From: Rheinheimera sp.
GTDB lineage: Bacteria > Pseudomonadota > Gammaproteobacteria > Enterobacterales > Alteromonadaceae
Assembly (NCBI RefSeq): GCF_030824435.1
Contig: NZ_JAVBXS010000027.1
Location: 62,001 to 126,000 of the forward strand
DNA length: 64,000 nt
Direction: 5' to 3'
Made by a program: the position numbers and the translations under genes
The notes under the pieces: model-generated
Seen by the model: the letters and a program-made list of their open reading frames with translations, nothing else
Database searches by the model: none
What the model was told of the DNA's origin: nothing
Part shown: positions 46,602 through 56,289 of the stretch, one piece after another
Numbering within the stretch: position 1 is the stretch's first letter
Layout of the letters: every line of letters starts with the position of its first letter

Positions 46602-48103
46602 CACAAGTGTCCCTTCGTCTGAACCTGGTGGCTAATACCCTGGGGCAGATGTACAGCGCCATGCTTGGCATTCTGATGTTGCCGGTGTTTTATTCAGAAA
46701 ATGTGCTGGGCGCTGAAAGTGTTGGTTTAATTGGCTTTTATACCATGCTGATGTTCTGGTTTAATTTGCTGGACATGGGCATCACACCCACCCTCAGCCG
46801 CGAAACCACCCGGTTTTTAACCGCCAGTTCTTCCAGAGATCATTTTTATTCGTTGTTAATGCCTGTACTGGTGTTTTTTGTGTTGGTGTCTTTGCTGGCC
46901 GGCTTGTTGTTATTTTTTAATGCCCGGTTTGTGGTGGAGCATTGGTTACAGGACTCTTCGCTGGCAAAAGACGATCTGGTTGCAGCTGTGCAATGTATGG
47001 CGATAGCTTTGGCGCTGCGCTGGAACAATGGTCTGATGCGCGGCATTATCACTGGCGCTGAACGTTTGTTGTGGCTGAATCTGGTGAATAGTCTGGCAGT
47101 CACACTGCGTTTTGTGCTGGTTATCCCCATCATGATGCTGTTTGGTTTTAATATTCTGGTGTTTTTTGTGGTTCAGGTGCTGGCCGCAGTGGTTGAGTAT
47201 GTGCTGATGCTGGCAAAATCCCGCCAACTGGTGTGGTCGGGCATGACCGACTGGACATTCAGCTGGCAACCTTTACAACAAACCTTAAGGTTTTCGTTGT
47301 CTGTTGCCTTGTTGTCGTTGTTAGGTGTGGCCATGACGCAACTGGATAAACTGGCGCTTTCATCCATGCTGGCGCTTAGAGATTATGGTGATGTCACAGT
47401 GGCGGCAACCTTGGCTTCAGGCTTATTGATGGTGGGGGTGATGTTCAGTGGGGCCATTTTACCGCGTTTAACCGCAACTTATTGTCAGCATGATCTGGAT
47501 GGACATTTTCGTTTATACCGCAATATGACACAGTGGCTGACAGTGCTGGCCGGCAGTACTGCGCTGGTGATTATTTTTGCCGCCAAACCTTTGTTATTCA
47601 GTTGGATAGGCGAAGCTGAGCTATCGCAGCTGATGCTGGATTTGTTGCCATGGTATTGTCTGGGCAGTTTTCTGATGCTGCTCAACGGTCAGGTTTATTA
47701 TCTGCAGTACGCCAGAGGTGAGTTGAAACTTCACCTGCGTGCCCAACTTATTATGGTGCTGGTGTGGGTTTTGGCCCTTTATCTGACTTTAAGTCAGGCC
47801 GGCGCACAAGCCGCAGCCATCGCCTGGTGTGTGATTCAGTTTTTGCTGTTTTTAGTTTATACACCGCTGGTGCATCGTTGTTACAAACCTGGTTTGCATC
47901 AAAGCTGGTTGTGGCGGGATATTGTCGTCATTTTATTACCGGCTCTGCTGTTGAATGTGTTGTTGCAACACCTTCAGCCTGAGCTGCGAAGCAGGGTGCT
48001 GAATTTTGGTTATGTGGTGCTGTTGTGGTGTCTGACTATTGTTGTTGCCAGTGTCAGTTCGTCGGATCTCAGATCACGTCTGCGTTATAGGTTCGGAATT
48101 TAA
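46598..48103 (+). CDS. wzx: O-antigen flippase Wzx
   Basis: A 501-residue polytopic membrane protein with about 12 to 14 helices of the MATE/PST flippase superfamily. The start contains LVANTLGQMYSAMLGILMLPVFY and an early GLIGFYTMLMFWFNLLDMGITPTLSRE segment typical of Wzx. It moves the lipid-linked repeat unit across the inner membrane. It lies in the middle of the cluster between sugar modification and glycosyltransferase genes. Confidence 0.88.
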   Translation: MTQVSLRLNLVANTLGQMYSAMLGILMLPVFYSENVLGAESVGLIGFYTMLMFWFNLLDMGITPTLSRETTRFLTASSSRDHFYSLLMPVLVFFVLVSLLAGLLLFFNARFVVEHWLQDSSLAKDDLVAAVQCMAIALALRWNNGLMRGIITGAERLLWLNLVNSLAVTLRFVLVIPIMMLFGFNILVFFVVQVLAAVVEYVLMLAKSRQLVWSGMTDWTFSWQPLQQTLRFSLSVALLSLLGVAMTQLDKLALSSMLALRDYGDVTVAATLASGLLMVGVMFSGAILPRLTATYCQHDLDGHFRLYRNMTQWLTVLAGSTALVIIFAAKPLLFSWIGEAELSQLMLDLLPWYCLGSFLMLLNGQVYYLQYARGELKLHLRAQLIMVLVWVLALYLTLSQAGAQAAAIAWCVIQFLLFLVYTPLVHRCYKPGLHQSWLWRDIVVILLPALLLNVLLQHLQPELRSRVLNFGYVVLLWCLTIVVASVSSSDLRSRLRYRFGI

Positions 48104-48104
48104 T

Positions 48105-49331
48105 ATGGAAAAAATTGATCTGGCAAAGCCCGGTGCCGTGTTGTTTTTAGGCACCATGAATGCAATGCCAATGATGTATGCGCTGGCTTTAAAAGAAATG
48201 GGCCAGCAGGTGTTGTATCTGGTTGATGTGCCTGCAACAGATAAATTATCCAGACCTGAACATCAGTACCGGCAAATCAGTTACCCCTATCCGGACTGGA
48301 TAGTAGAAATGGTGTTACCAAGCCAGTTATTGGTGTCGCTGTTGCCGTCACTGTTTTTATTGTGGTTAAAAACCAGGTTAAAACCACAACTGCAGGGGCA
48401 GAACATTAAAGCGGTGTTTTTGGGTGGGCAGTTTATTGCGTTAGCGCCGCTGTTTGGTGCACAAACCCAAAAATTATTATTGTCTTATGGGGCAGATCTG
48501 GAGTGGTTTTGTAATCCACAAAGGGTTGATGCACTGGCGGAAGAATTTAAAGCCAAGTCCTTTTTGCAATATTTGCCGGCCTGGCTCAGACATGGTTTGA
48601 TAAATCGTATTGTACAGCGCAATTATCTGGGTGCACTTCAGTGTCAGACGCTGTTGTTTTTCCCGCCTGGTTTTAGTCAAACCGGTGATCTGATGGTGCA
48701 ACAACTGCAGCAGCATGGTTTGCACTATATACCGCGGCTGGACGTTTCTTTTACACCGCTGCAGGGTTTTGACCGCAGTTACAAGCCGCGTCAAGGCGCT
48801 TTGCAAATTTTGTGTCCGGTTCGTTTTCATTATCAGGACATTTCGGCGCAGGCTTGTGGTGAAAACAAAGGCAATGATCTGATCATCCGGGCCCTTGCCC
48901 GTTTTGTGCAGCAATACCCGCAAGTGCAAATCCATTTTTTTGAGAAAGGCCCGGATGTGCAGAATGGCCGGGCGCTCTGCGACGAGCTGGGGTTGAGCCC
49001 TTATGTAGTGTGGCATCAACAAATGAGCTTACCAGAGCTGCTGGCACTGTATCAGCAGGCAGATATTTGTTTTGATCAGGTTGGTAATCACTGGATGGGG
49101 GCCGTTGGCATTTATGCGTTGTATTTTGGTAAACCGCTGATTGTGAATGCGGCCAACCTTCGCCATTTACCGCCTTTACCGCTGTTTCAGGCCTGCAATG
49201 AACAACAGATTTTTGATCATCTGCTGGCGCTGACCGACGAAGCGCTGGCAAAACTTTATTATCCAAAGGCGCTGGCCTGTGCCGAAGTTAACTTTGGCCC
49301 TGCGCACGTTTTGCAAGAGTTGGTCAGATGA
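48105..49331 (+). CDS. Glycosyltransferase, GT-B fold candidate
   Basis: A 408-residue protein without membrane helices. The C-terminal half has IRALARFVQQYPQVQIHFFEKG and LPELLALYQQADICFDQVG, the nucleotide-sugar side of a GT4-like GT-B fold. The N-terminal half is divergent. It should add one sugar of the repeat unit in the cytoplasm. ATG at 48105 follows the wzx stop immediately; the longer frame from 48039 overlaps wzx. It overlaps the next gene by 4 bases. Confidence 0.7.
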   Translation: MEKIDLAKPGAVLFLGTMNAMPMMYALALKEMGQQVLYLVDVPATDKLSRPEHQYRQISYPYPDWIVEMVLPSQLLVSLLPSLFLLWLKTRLKPQLQGQNIKAVFLGGQFIALAPLFGAQTQKLLLSYGADLEWFCNPQRVDALAEEFKAKSFLQYLPAWLRHGLINRIVQRNYLGALQCQTLLFFPPGFSQTGDLMVQQLQQHGLHYIPRLDVSFTPLQGFDRSYKPRQGALQILCPVRFHYQDISAQACGENKGNDLIIRALARFVQQYPQVQIHFFEKGPDVQNGRALCDELGLSPYVVWHQQMSLPELLALYQQADICFDQVGNHWMGAVGIYALYFGKPLIVNAANLRHLPPLPLFQACNEQQIFDHLLALTDEALAKLYYPKALACAEVNFGPAHVLQELVR

Positions 49332-50122
49332 AGATTTCTATTGTGACACCTGTGTTTAACCGTGCAACTTTGATGCATAAATCGTTACAAAGCAGTCTGG
49401 CGCTGGTAAATGCCGGTATTGCAGCTGAGCTGGTGGTGATTGACGATGCGTCTACTGACGATACTGTGCAGCAGTTACAACAGGCTTATTCAGCTGAGAT
49501 CAAGGATGGCAGGATAAAATTCAGCACCTTGCCAGTCAACCTGGGGGTGGCCGGCGCGAAAAATGCCGGTGCTGCTTTGGCAACTGGTGATTGGCTGATT
49601 TTTATGGATTCTGACGACTGGTTTGTCAAAGACGCAGTGCCGGCCATGATAGAAGTGCTGCGGCAACAACAGCACTATGATGTGGTGTTTTTCCGTTGTC
49701 AGGATCAAAAGCAACAACAGCTGATTGGGGCTGAAGTGCCGGCAACAGACATAAGCCTCAAAACCTTGCTGAATGGCGGCACACCGGGTGAATGTTTACC
49801 TGTGGTAAAACGCCAAACCATGCTTGCCCACCCTTATCCAACGCGGTTAAGGGGCAGTGAAGGTCTGACTTATCTGCAGATCCTCAAAGCCGGCGGTTGT
49901 ATTCATTTATCTGATTTGGTGGTGCGCGAATATGAAGACGCCGCCTTGGAACGTCTGAGTTCCAGAGCCGGCCTTCGAAAAAGAGCAGGCGCTTTATGTC
50001 TGCATAATCTGTGTTTGTTGTGTTATTTACCACAGGCCAGTGTCAAAACAGCGCTGGGCTGGTTTCTGAGAATTGGCTATTATGGCTTTTGGTTTTTACT
50101 CAACAAATTAAAAGGTCGTTAA
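49328..50122 (+). CDS. Family 2 glycosyltransferase
   Basis: A 264-residue GT-A enzyme with the start ISIVTPVFNRATLMHKSL, VVIDDASTDDT for the nucleotide and the DxD-like FMDSDDWF (about residues 94-101). It transfers a sugar to the growing lipid-linked unit. Coupled to the previous gene by a 4-base overlap. The acceptor is unknown. Confidence 0.88.
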   Translation: MKISIVTPVFNRATLMHKSLQSSLALVNAGIAAELVVIDDASTDDTVQQLQQAYSAEIKDGRIKFSTLPVNLGVAGAKNAGAALATGDWLIFMDSDDWFVKDAVPAMIEVLRQQQHYDVVFFRCQDQKQQQLIGAEVPATDISLKTLLNGGTPGECLPVVKRQTMLAHPYPTRLRGSEGLTYLQILKAGGCIHLSDLVVREYEDAALERLSSRAGLRKRAGALCLHNLCLLCYLPQASVKTALGWFLRIGYYGFWFLLNKLKGR

Positions 50123-50124
50123 GC

Positions 50125-51102
50125 TTGAATTCCGTTGCAATGACGACAGCTGAACCATTAAAAATCAGTCTGGTAAAAGCGGTTATGCTGATGATCGTTT
50201 GTATCCATACGCTGTTTTTTTACCTTTATCTGAGTAGTAATCTGGGTAACCTTGGACTTGGTGATCTGGGCATATACCAAATACAGTTCGCAAACATAAT
50301 TAAATACAACGGCTTACAGAACAACACCGATCCTGGTTTTTATTATCTGATGATGTTTTATACAAAATATCTGAGTTTTGAGCTTTTTGTGACCAGCTGT
50401 TTTTTTGTGTTTTATCTGTCATTGATCAGGCCCTTTTATCACCTGTCCGAGGCTAAGTTGTTGGTGGTGTTGCTGTTTATTGTGATGATTTATTATCCGA
50501 TGTACCAGTCGTTAAGTTCGTTAGTATTGCGCCAGGGCATGGGTTTTGCGTTTTTAATGTTCAGTGGTTTTTATTTCAACTCTCATCGTTTTTTGATGTC
50601 GACCTTAAAGATTTGTCTGGCAGCGTTATTTCATTTGTCGTTATTGTTTTATGTTCCTGTACTGGTGGTGAACCGGATGATTTCCAGTCTAAAACTACTG
50701 GTATTTTTCTGGTGTGGCATTGTCATGTTGTATGTGCTCGAAGTGCCAAACGCTTTTGTGGAGTTATTGCCAGGTGATTTATCCAGTATGGTGCGCGCTT
50801 TTAACATGGTGAATGACGATTATGTTGTAGGTTTTAAACCTTTGTTTTTATTATTGTCTGTGATCCCGTTTTTCCTGATGTTGCTGCGGCCTTATTATTA
50901 TTATGTTGCTGCTGACAAACAGATGTTCGAAATTCTGAAGATATTTTTTGTGGCAAATGGTGCTGGTTTGTTATGCAGTGGTTTTCCTTATTACGACAGG
51001 GTGATGTTATTTTCCTGGGTGCTGGTGCCACTGATCTTTGTTAATTTCTGCGGTTTTTTATATTCAAAATTGCATCAGCCAGGAAAAGTGGTCGTATCGT
51101 GA
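50125..51102 (+). CDS. wzy: O-antigen polymerase candidate (Wzy, EpsG-like)
   Basis: A protein of about 325 residues with around nine membrane helices. A periplasmic loop near residue 60 contains NNTDPGFYYLMMFYTKY, the TDPG/Y pattern seen in EpsG-type polymerases. It is AT-richer than its neighbours, as Wzy genes usually are. It is the only polymerase candidate between wzx and the initiating transferase. TTG at 50125 has an upstream AAAGG; ATG at 50140 is the alternative. It overlaps the next gene by 4 bases. Confidence 0.75.
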   Translation: MNSVAMTTAEPLKISLVKAVMLMIVCIHTLFFYLYLSSNLGNLGLGDLGIYQIQFANIIKYNGLQNNTDPGFYYLMMFYTKYLSFELFVTSCFFVFYLSLIRPFYHLSEAKLLVVLLFIVMIYYPMYQSLSSLVLRQGMGFAFLMFSGFYFNSHRFLMSTLKICLAALFHLSLLFYVPVLVVNRMISSLKLLVFFWCGIVMLYVLEVPNAFVELLPGDLSSMVRAFNMVNDDYVVGFKPLFLLLSVIPFFLMLLRPYYYYVAADKQMFEILKIFFVANGAGLLCSGFPYYDRVMLFSWVLVPLIFVNFCGFLYSKLHQPGKVVVS

Positions 51103-52220
51103 TTGTACATATCATTACCGGATTAGATGTCGGTGGCGCTGAAACCATGTTGTGCCGGCTGCTGTTGGCCAAAAGCCAGCCGGCAGAAGGCCAGATAGTC
51201 ATTTCGCTCAAGACGGTTGGCCCTATTGGCGCTGAATTAAAACGTCACGGCGTGCGGGTTGAAGCTCTGGAAATGGGCGCCAATCTGCGTAGTCTGACTG
51301 TGTTATTTCGTCTCGTCAGGCTGTTAAAACAAATAAAACCTGATGTAGTGCAAACCTGGATGTACCACGCCGATTTATTGGGGGGTATTGCGGCACGTTT
51401 GGCTGGTGTCCCTAAGCTGGTGTGGGGTATCCGTGGCACCTTTACCCCTATTGGCCGCCCCTGGACCCACAGAGTGATGAAACTTTGTGCCTGGTTGTCA
51501 GCTTGGGTGCCCGATAAAATCCTCTGTGTGGCAGAGGCTGCCAAAGCCAGTCATATCGCTTATGGTTATGCGGCTGACAAAATGCTGGTGATCCCAAATG
51601 GCCTTGATTTTCAGGCCTTTGATAAGGCCAGACAACAAAACATAGACTTCAGGGCAGAGGCGGGCTGGTCAGCAGAAGATCTGCTGATTGGTTGTGTTGG
51701 CCGTTATCATCCGGATAAAGGTCAGGATTTGTTATTACAGGCTGCAACTTTGTTAAAGCAACGGACATCCGCCGCACGCTTTGTTATCATTGGCCGCGGC
51801 TGCGACCAGCATAATCCGCAGCTTGCCAGCTTGCTGGTGCAAGGACAATTACAACATGATGTGTTGTTGTTGGGGGAACGTGATGATATTCCGGCTTGTC
51901 TGGCCGCTTTAGATATTTTTTGTTTGCCTTCACGTACTGAAGGTTTTCCCAATGTGCTGGCGGAAGCTATGACAGCGGCGCTGCCTGCAGTGGCAACAAA
52001 TGTCGGAGATGTTGCTTTGCTGGCTGGTGACAGTATGACTCTGGTTCCTGCCAATAATGCCGAAGCTTTAGCGGCACAGCTGGAAGTGATGCTCGATGAA
52101 AGCGCTGAAAGGCGCCATGCCATTGGGTTGGCGAATCGCCAGCGTGTGATGGACAATTTTTCTATAGCGGCGATCCGGCAACGGTATGACGCTTTTTATC
52201 AACAATTACAGGAGTTGTAG
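51099..52220 (+). CDS. Family 4 glycosyltransferase
   Basis: A 373-residue GT-B enzyme. The start HIITGLDVGGAETMLCRLL is the typical GT4 donor-gate glycine region, and the C-terminal half has VGRYHPDKGQDLLLQAA and SRTEGFPNVLAEAMTAALP with the E-x7-E motif. It adds a sugar in the cytoplasm. The closest functional kin are WbpH and similar O-antigen enzymes; the linkage made is unknown. Confidence 0.9.
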   Translation: MIVHIITGLDVGGAETMLCRLLLAKSQPAEGQIVISLKTVGPIGAELKRHGVRVEALEMGANLRSLTVLFRLVRLLKQIKPDVVQTWMYHADLLGGIAARLAGVPKLVWGIRGTFTPIGRPWTHRVMKLCAWLSAWVPDKILCVAEAAKASHIAYGYAADKMLVIPNGLDFQAFDKARQQNIDFRAEAGWSAEDLLIGCVGRYHPDKGQDLLLQAATLLKQRTSAARFVIIGRGCDQHNPQLASLLVQGQLQHDVLLLGERDDIPACLAALDIFCLPSRTEGFPNVLAEAMTAALPAVATNVGDVALLAGDSMTLVPANNAEALAAQLEVMLDESAERRHAIGLANRQRVMDNFSIAAIRQRYDAFYQQLQEL

Positions 52221-52224
52221 TCTT

Positions 52225-54183
52225 TTGTGCGGATTTGCCGGTTATTTCACTCTGGGGTCAGGCGAACAGGCCAGTGAAGACATATTGCAACGCATGTCTG
52301 ACGCCATTTTGCACCGGGGGCCAGATGATGGCGGTGTATGGATTGATCCCGGCAAAAGACTGGGCTTAAGCCACAGGCGACTTGCCATCGTTGATTTATC
52401 CGCCGCCGGGCACCAGCCGATGACATCAGACGCTGGTCGTTATGTGTTGGTGTATAACGGCGAAGTCTACAACCATCTGCAGATGCGACAGGCGCTGTTG
52501 CAGGCTGGTGCTGCACCGGCCTGGCGTGGCCATTCTGACACTGAAACTCTGCTGGCGGGTTTTGAACACTGGGGGGTTGAAGAGACCTTAAAGCGTGCTA
52601 TTGGCATGTTTGCCCTGGCAGTGTTTGACAACAACGGACAAAAATTAATTCTGGCCCGTGACCGTTTGGGTGAAAAACCACTTTATGCCGGCTGGCAGGG
52701 CAACAGCTTTTTGTTTGGCTCTGAATTAAAAGCCCTGAAATGTCACCCGGGCTTTTTGCACCAGCTCGACCGCGATGCATTGGTGTTGTATTTCCGTCAC
52801 AACTATATTCCGGCACCTTATTCCATCTATCAGGGCATTAGCAAACTGGCGCCCGGCAGCATGCTGGAACTTGATCTGGCAACGGGAAAACAACAACAGA
52901 AAGTCTATTGGGATCTGACAGCCATCAGTGCAGAGGGCATCAATAGCCCCAATAAAGCGCCGGCATCGGCAGTGGTGAATGAGCTTGATGCTTTGTTGTC
53001 AGACGCTGTAGGGCAACAGATGGTAGCCGATGTGCCGCTTGGGGCATTTTTATCGGGTGGTATAGATTCAAGCACCATAGTGGCGTTAATGCAGGCACAG
53101 TCCAGCCGTAAAGTGCGCACTTTTTCGATAGGTTTTGATGATCCGGCCTATAACGAAGCACAGTTCGCTAAAGCTGTGGCGGCGCACCTGGGCACAGAAC
53201 ACACCGAGTGGTATTTGTCTGGCCGGGATGCGCTGGATATGGTGCCTAAACTCGCCAGTATTTATGACGAGCCTTTTGCCGATGCTTCGCAGATCCCAAC
53301 TTGTCTGGTGGCGGCGCTGGCCAAACAACAAGTCACAGTGGCACTGTCAGGTGATGCTGGTGACGAGCTTTTTAACGGTTATGAACGTTATGACATTACA
53401 GCGCAGTTGTGGCAGAAGTTAGAAAAAATGCCGCTTGGCGCCCGAAAAGTTGCAGCAAGCATGATTCAGGCGCTGCCAGCGACTGGTTTAAACCGGATGG
53501 CCGGTCTGGCTAATCTGGTATTACCCGGTAAATATCAGCATGCACAACCCGGTGACAGGTTGCACCGGCTGGCTGATTTTATTGCCGCCAAAGATGCAAG
53601 AGAGCTATATCTGCAGCTGGTATCCCACACAGTGACACCGGAACAACTGGTCGCTGGCGCTGGTGCTGTGCCTTCCGCAGTGGCCGCGGCTGAATTTGAT
53701 CTTCCGGGGGCCGATCTGCGGTCAGTATTGGCGTTTATCGACCAGCATACTTATTTGCCGGACGACATTCTGGTGAAAGTGGACAGGGCGTTGATGTCAG
53801 TGTCGCTGGAAGGGCGGGTACCTATGCTGGATCACCGGGTGGTTGAGTTTGCCGCGCGTACACCGCTGGATCTCAAAGTGCGTGATGGCAAAAACAAATG
53901 GTGTTTACGTCAGGTGTTATACCGTTATGTACCGGCTGAGTTAATTGAAAGACCTAAAAAGGGTTTTGCTGTGCCGGTCGCCAACTGGCTGCGTGGGCCA
54001 TTAAAACCCTGGGCTGAACAGCTGCTGGATGAAAAACGCATGCAGCAACAAGGGGTGCTGAATGTGCCTCTGGTACAACAAATGTGGCGTGAACATAGTC
54101 TTGGCCTGCGTAATCATGCTTATCAGCTTTGGAATATTCTGATGTTACAAGCCTGGCTTGATCAGAATAATTTAAGTCATTAG
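52225..54183 (+). CDS. AsnB-type glutamine amidotransferase
   Basis: A 652-residue class II amidotransferase. The start TTG at 52225 is chosen because the next codon is Cys, the needed N-terminal nucleophile (CGFAGYF). A frame beginning at 52186 would bury it. The glutaminase domain (1-190) has HRGPDDGG, and the synthetase domain has the ATP loop LSGGIDSSTIVALM. Within O-antigen clusters such enzymes (WbpS, TviB-linked systems) amidate uronic acids; a plain asparagine synthetase is the alternative. GGAG lies about 10 bases upstream. Confidence 0.88.
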   Translation: MCGFAGYFTLGSGEQASEDILQRMSDAILHRGPDDGGVWIDPGKRLGLSHRRLAIVDLSAAGHQPMTSDAGRYVLVYNGEVYNHLQMRQALLQAGAAPAWRGHSDTETLLAGFEHWGVEETLKRAIGMFALAVFDNNGQKLILARDRLGEKPLYAGWQGNSFLFGSELKALKCHPGFLHQLDRDALVLYFRHNYIPAPYSIYQGISKLAPGSMLELDLATGKQQQKVYWDLTAISAEGINSPNKAPASAVVNELDALLSDAVGQQMVADVPLGAFLSGGIDSSTIVALMQAQSSRKVRTFSIGFDDPAYNEAQFAKAVAAHLGTEHTEWYLSGRDALDMVPKLASIYDEPFADASQIPTCLVAALAKQQVTVALSGDAGDELFNGYERYDITAQLWQKLEKMPLGARKVAASMIQALPATGLNRMAGLANLVLPGKYQHAQPGDRLHRLADFIAAKDARELYLQLVSHTVTPEQLVAGAGAVPSAVAAAEFDLPGADLRSVLAFIDQHTYLPDDILVKVDRALMSVSLEGRVPMLDHRVVEFAARTPLDLKVRDGKNKWCLRQVLYRYVPAELIERPKKGFAVPVANWLRGPLKPWAEQLLDEKRMQQQGVLNVPLVQQMWREHSLGLRNHAYQLWNILMLQAWLDQNNLSH

Positions 54184-54199
54184 TTCCGGATTTTTCTCA

Positions 54200-55315
54200 T
54201 TGAATCAGACCTCTTTACATTTATGTTATGTGATAACCCGCTCCGATGTGATGGGCGGGGCCAGTGTGCATTTGTTAGATTTAGCCAGTGGTATGCAACA
54301 GGCGGGACATCAGGTCACTATTCTGGTGGGCGGCAGTGGTATTGTGAACGATAAAGCCAAAGCCCTTGGTTTGCGTTGTCATTCGGTGCCTGAACTGGTG
54401 CGCCCAATTCACCCCATTTACGATCTGCGTTGTTTTTTTGCATTAAAACGCTGGTTCAAGAAACTCAGACCCGACATTATTCATTTGCACTCCTCCAAAG
54501 CAGGTTTAATAGGCAGGCTGGCTGCTGCCGGTTTTGATATCCCTGTGGTTTTTACCGCCCATGGCTGGTCTTTTACCGAAGGCGTCAGTGCATTGAGTAG
54601 CTTGTTGTACAGCAAGCTCGAACGTTGGGTCAGCCCCTTGACCGATAAAATTATTACCGTATCGGATTATGACCGGCAGCGCGCCTTAAAGCTGTTAGTC
54701 GCTTCTGCGCAGAAAATGCAGACCATTCATAACGGTATGCCAACTTTAGCTGCTGCGACACAGCAGAGAAGCTGGCATGGTGGCCGTATTATGATGGTTG
54801 CGCGTTTTGAGCAGCCTAAAGATCATTTGTTGTTACTGCAGGCGGTGTCGCTGTTGCAAGGTCCTTTTTATCTGCAGCTGGTTGGGGATGGTCCTTTAAT
54901 GGCCGAAGCAAAATTGGCAGCAGAACAATTAAAGCTTAACGACAAAGTTGAGTTTTGTGGCAGCCGCAACGATGTGGCCGCCTTATTACAACAAGCGGAT
55001 ATTTTTGTGTTGGCTTCGCGCTGGGAAGGCCTGCCGCTGACTATTCTCGAGGCGATGCGCGCAGCTTTACCTGTGGTTGCATCCAATGTCGGTGGTGTGG
55101 CGGAAGCTGTGGTTGATGGCGAGACCGGTTTTTGTATTTCGCATGGCGAGGCGCAGTTATTTGCATCTGCATTACAGCAACTACTGGATAGTCCTGAATT
55201 GGCATTGCAGTTTGGTCAGGCTGGGCAACAAAGGTTTTTACAGCAATTTACCTTTGAAAAAATGCTCGGGCAGACACAGGCGCTGTATCAGACGCTGCTT
55301 GGGGACAAATCATGA
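54200..55315 (+). CDS. Family 4 glycosyltransferase (second)
   Basis: A 371-residue GT-B enzyme with an N-terminal acceptor domain (RSDVMGGASVHLLDLASGM) and IIHLHSSKAGLIGRLAA. The donor domain has ARFEQPKDHLLLLQAV and ASRWEGLPLTILEAMRAALP. It is a distinct paralogue of the enzyme at 51099. Start is TTG at 54200. It overlaps the epimerase gene by 4 bases. Neighbourhood with wbpV/wbpL-like genes suggests it adds the second sugar. Confidence 0.9.
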   Translation: MNQTSLHLCYVITRSDVMGGASVHLLDLASGMQQAGHQVTILVGGSGIVNDKAKALGLRCHSVPELVRPIHPIYDLRCFFALKRWFKKLRPDIIHLHSSKAGLIGRLAAAGFDIPVVFTAHGWSFTEGVSALSSLLYSKLERWVSPLTDKIITVSDYDRQRALKLLVASAQKMQTIHNGMPTLAAATQQRSWHGGRIMMVARFEQPKDHLLLLQAVSLLQGPFYLQLVGDGPLMAEAKLAAEQLKLNDKVEFCGSRNDVAALLQQADIFVLASRWEGLPLTILEAMRAALPVVASNVGGVAEAVVDGETGFCISHGEAQLFASALQQLLDSPELALQFGQAGQQRFLQQFTFEKMLGQTQALYQTLLGDKS

Positions 55316-56289
55316 AGATCATGGTCACAGGTGCAACCGGCTTTATTGGTGGTTTTTTGGTGCCGGAACTGCAGGCAGCCGGGCATCAGCTGGTGTTACC
55401 GGTGCGTAAAGCAGGTGTCGACATTGCCGGTATAGCAACAACAGAGCTACAAGACTTTTATCAGGCACAAGGCTGGCGTTCGTTGCTTTCTGGTGTAGAG
55501 GTGGTGATCCATCTGGCCGGACGTGCTCATGTCATGAAGGAACAGCAAGATCCTGTTGCATTGTTCCACAAAGCCAATGTTGAATTGCCGTTGTTGATTG
55601 CGCAGCAGGCGGCAGCGGCTGGCGTGCGGCGTTTTGTGTTTGTCAGTTCTATTGGGGTGCTTGGCAACAGCAATACAACGCCATTTACAGCCACTGATTT
55701 GCCAAAGCCAAAAGAACTTTATGCGCAGTCAAAACTGCAGGCAGAACAACAACTACAGCAGTTTTGTCAACAAACAGGCCTGGAGCTGGTGATTATCCGG
55801 CCGCCACTGGTGTACGGCCCTGATGCACCAGGTAATTTTGGCCGTTTGCTGCAACTGGTGCAAAAACCATGGCCTTTGCCTTTTGGCGCTGTGCACAATC
55901 AACGTAGTTTTGTCAGTGTGTATAACCTCTGTTCGCTGCTGGCACTTTGTGCCCAACATCCAAAAGCGGCAAATCAGCTGTTTTTGGCAAGTGACGGTGA
56001 CGATGTGTCGACCAGCACATTGTTCAGGCAGCTGAAAACCCTGTCAGGTAGCCGTTGTCTGTTAGTGCCAGTGCCACAGCAGCTGTTAAGAGCTTTATTG
56101 TCGTTTTGTGGTTTAGGCAATCTTGCCGTGCGTTTGCTGGATTCATTAACAGTCGACATCAGCCATACCCGTCAGGTACTTGGCTGGACACCTGTTTATA
56201 ATCTGGCCACAGGTTTGCGTCTGACAGTAGAACAATCAACGTCAGGACTCAGGCACAATGCGGTGGCCAACAAGGAGATGCAGGGATGA
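55312..56289 (+). CDS. Nucleotide-sugar 4-reductase/epimerase, WbpV-like
   Basis: A 325-residue SDR enzyme with TGATGFIGGFLVPEL, VIHLAGRAHVM, FVSSIGVLG and the YAQSKLQAEQQL catalytic Tyr-Lys. The NAG/LAGRAHVM style and pairing with a WbpL-type transferase match WbpV, which reduces the 4-keto group of UDP-4-keto-6-deoxy-GlcNAc to UDP-QuiNAc. A WbpM-type dehydratase would be required and is not in the window. Coupled by 4-base overlaps on both sides. Confidence 0.82.
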   Translation: MKIMVTGATGFIGGFLVPELQAAGHQLVLPVRKAGVDIAGIATTELQDFYQAQGWRSLLSGVEVVIHLAGRAHVMKEQQDPVALFHKANVELPLLIAQQAAAAGVRRFVFVSSIGVLGNSNTTPFTATDLPKPKELYAQSKLQAEQQLQQFCQQTGLELVIIRPPLVYGPDAPGNFGRLLQLVQKPWPLPFGAVHNQRSFVSVYNLCSLLALCAQHPKAANQLFLASDGDDVSTSTLFRQLKTLSGSRCLLVPVPQQLLRALLSFCGLGNLAVRLLDSLTVDISHTRQVLGWTPVYNLATGLRLTVEQSTSGLRHNAVANKEMQG

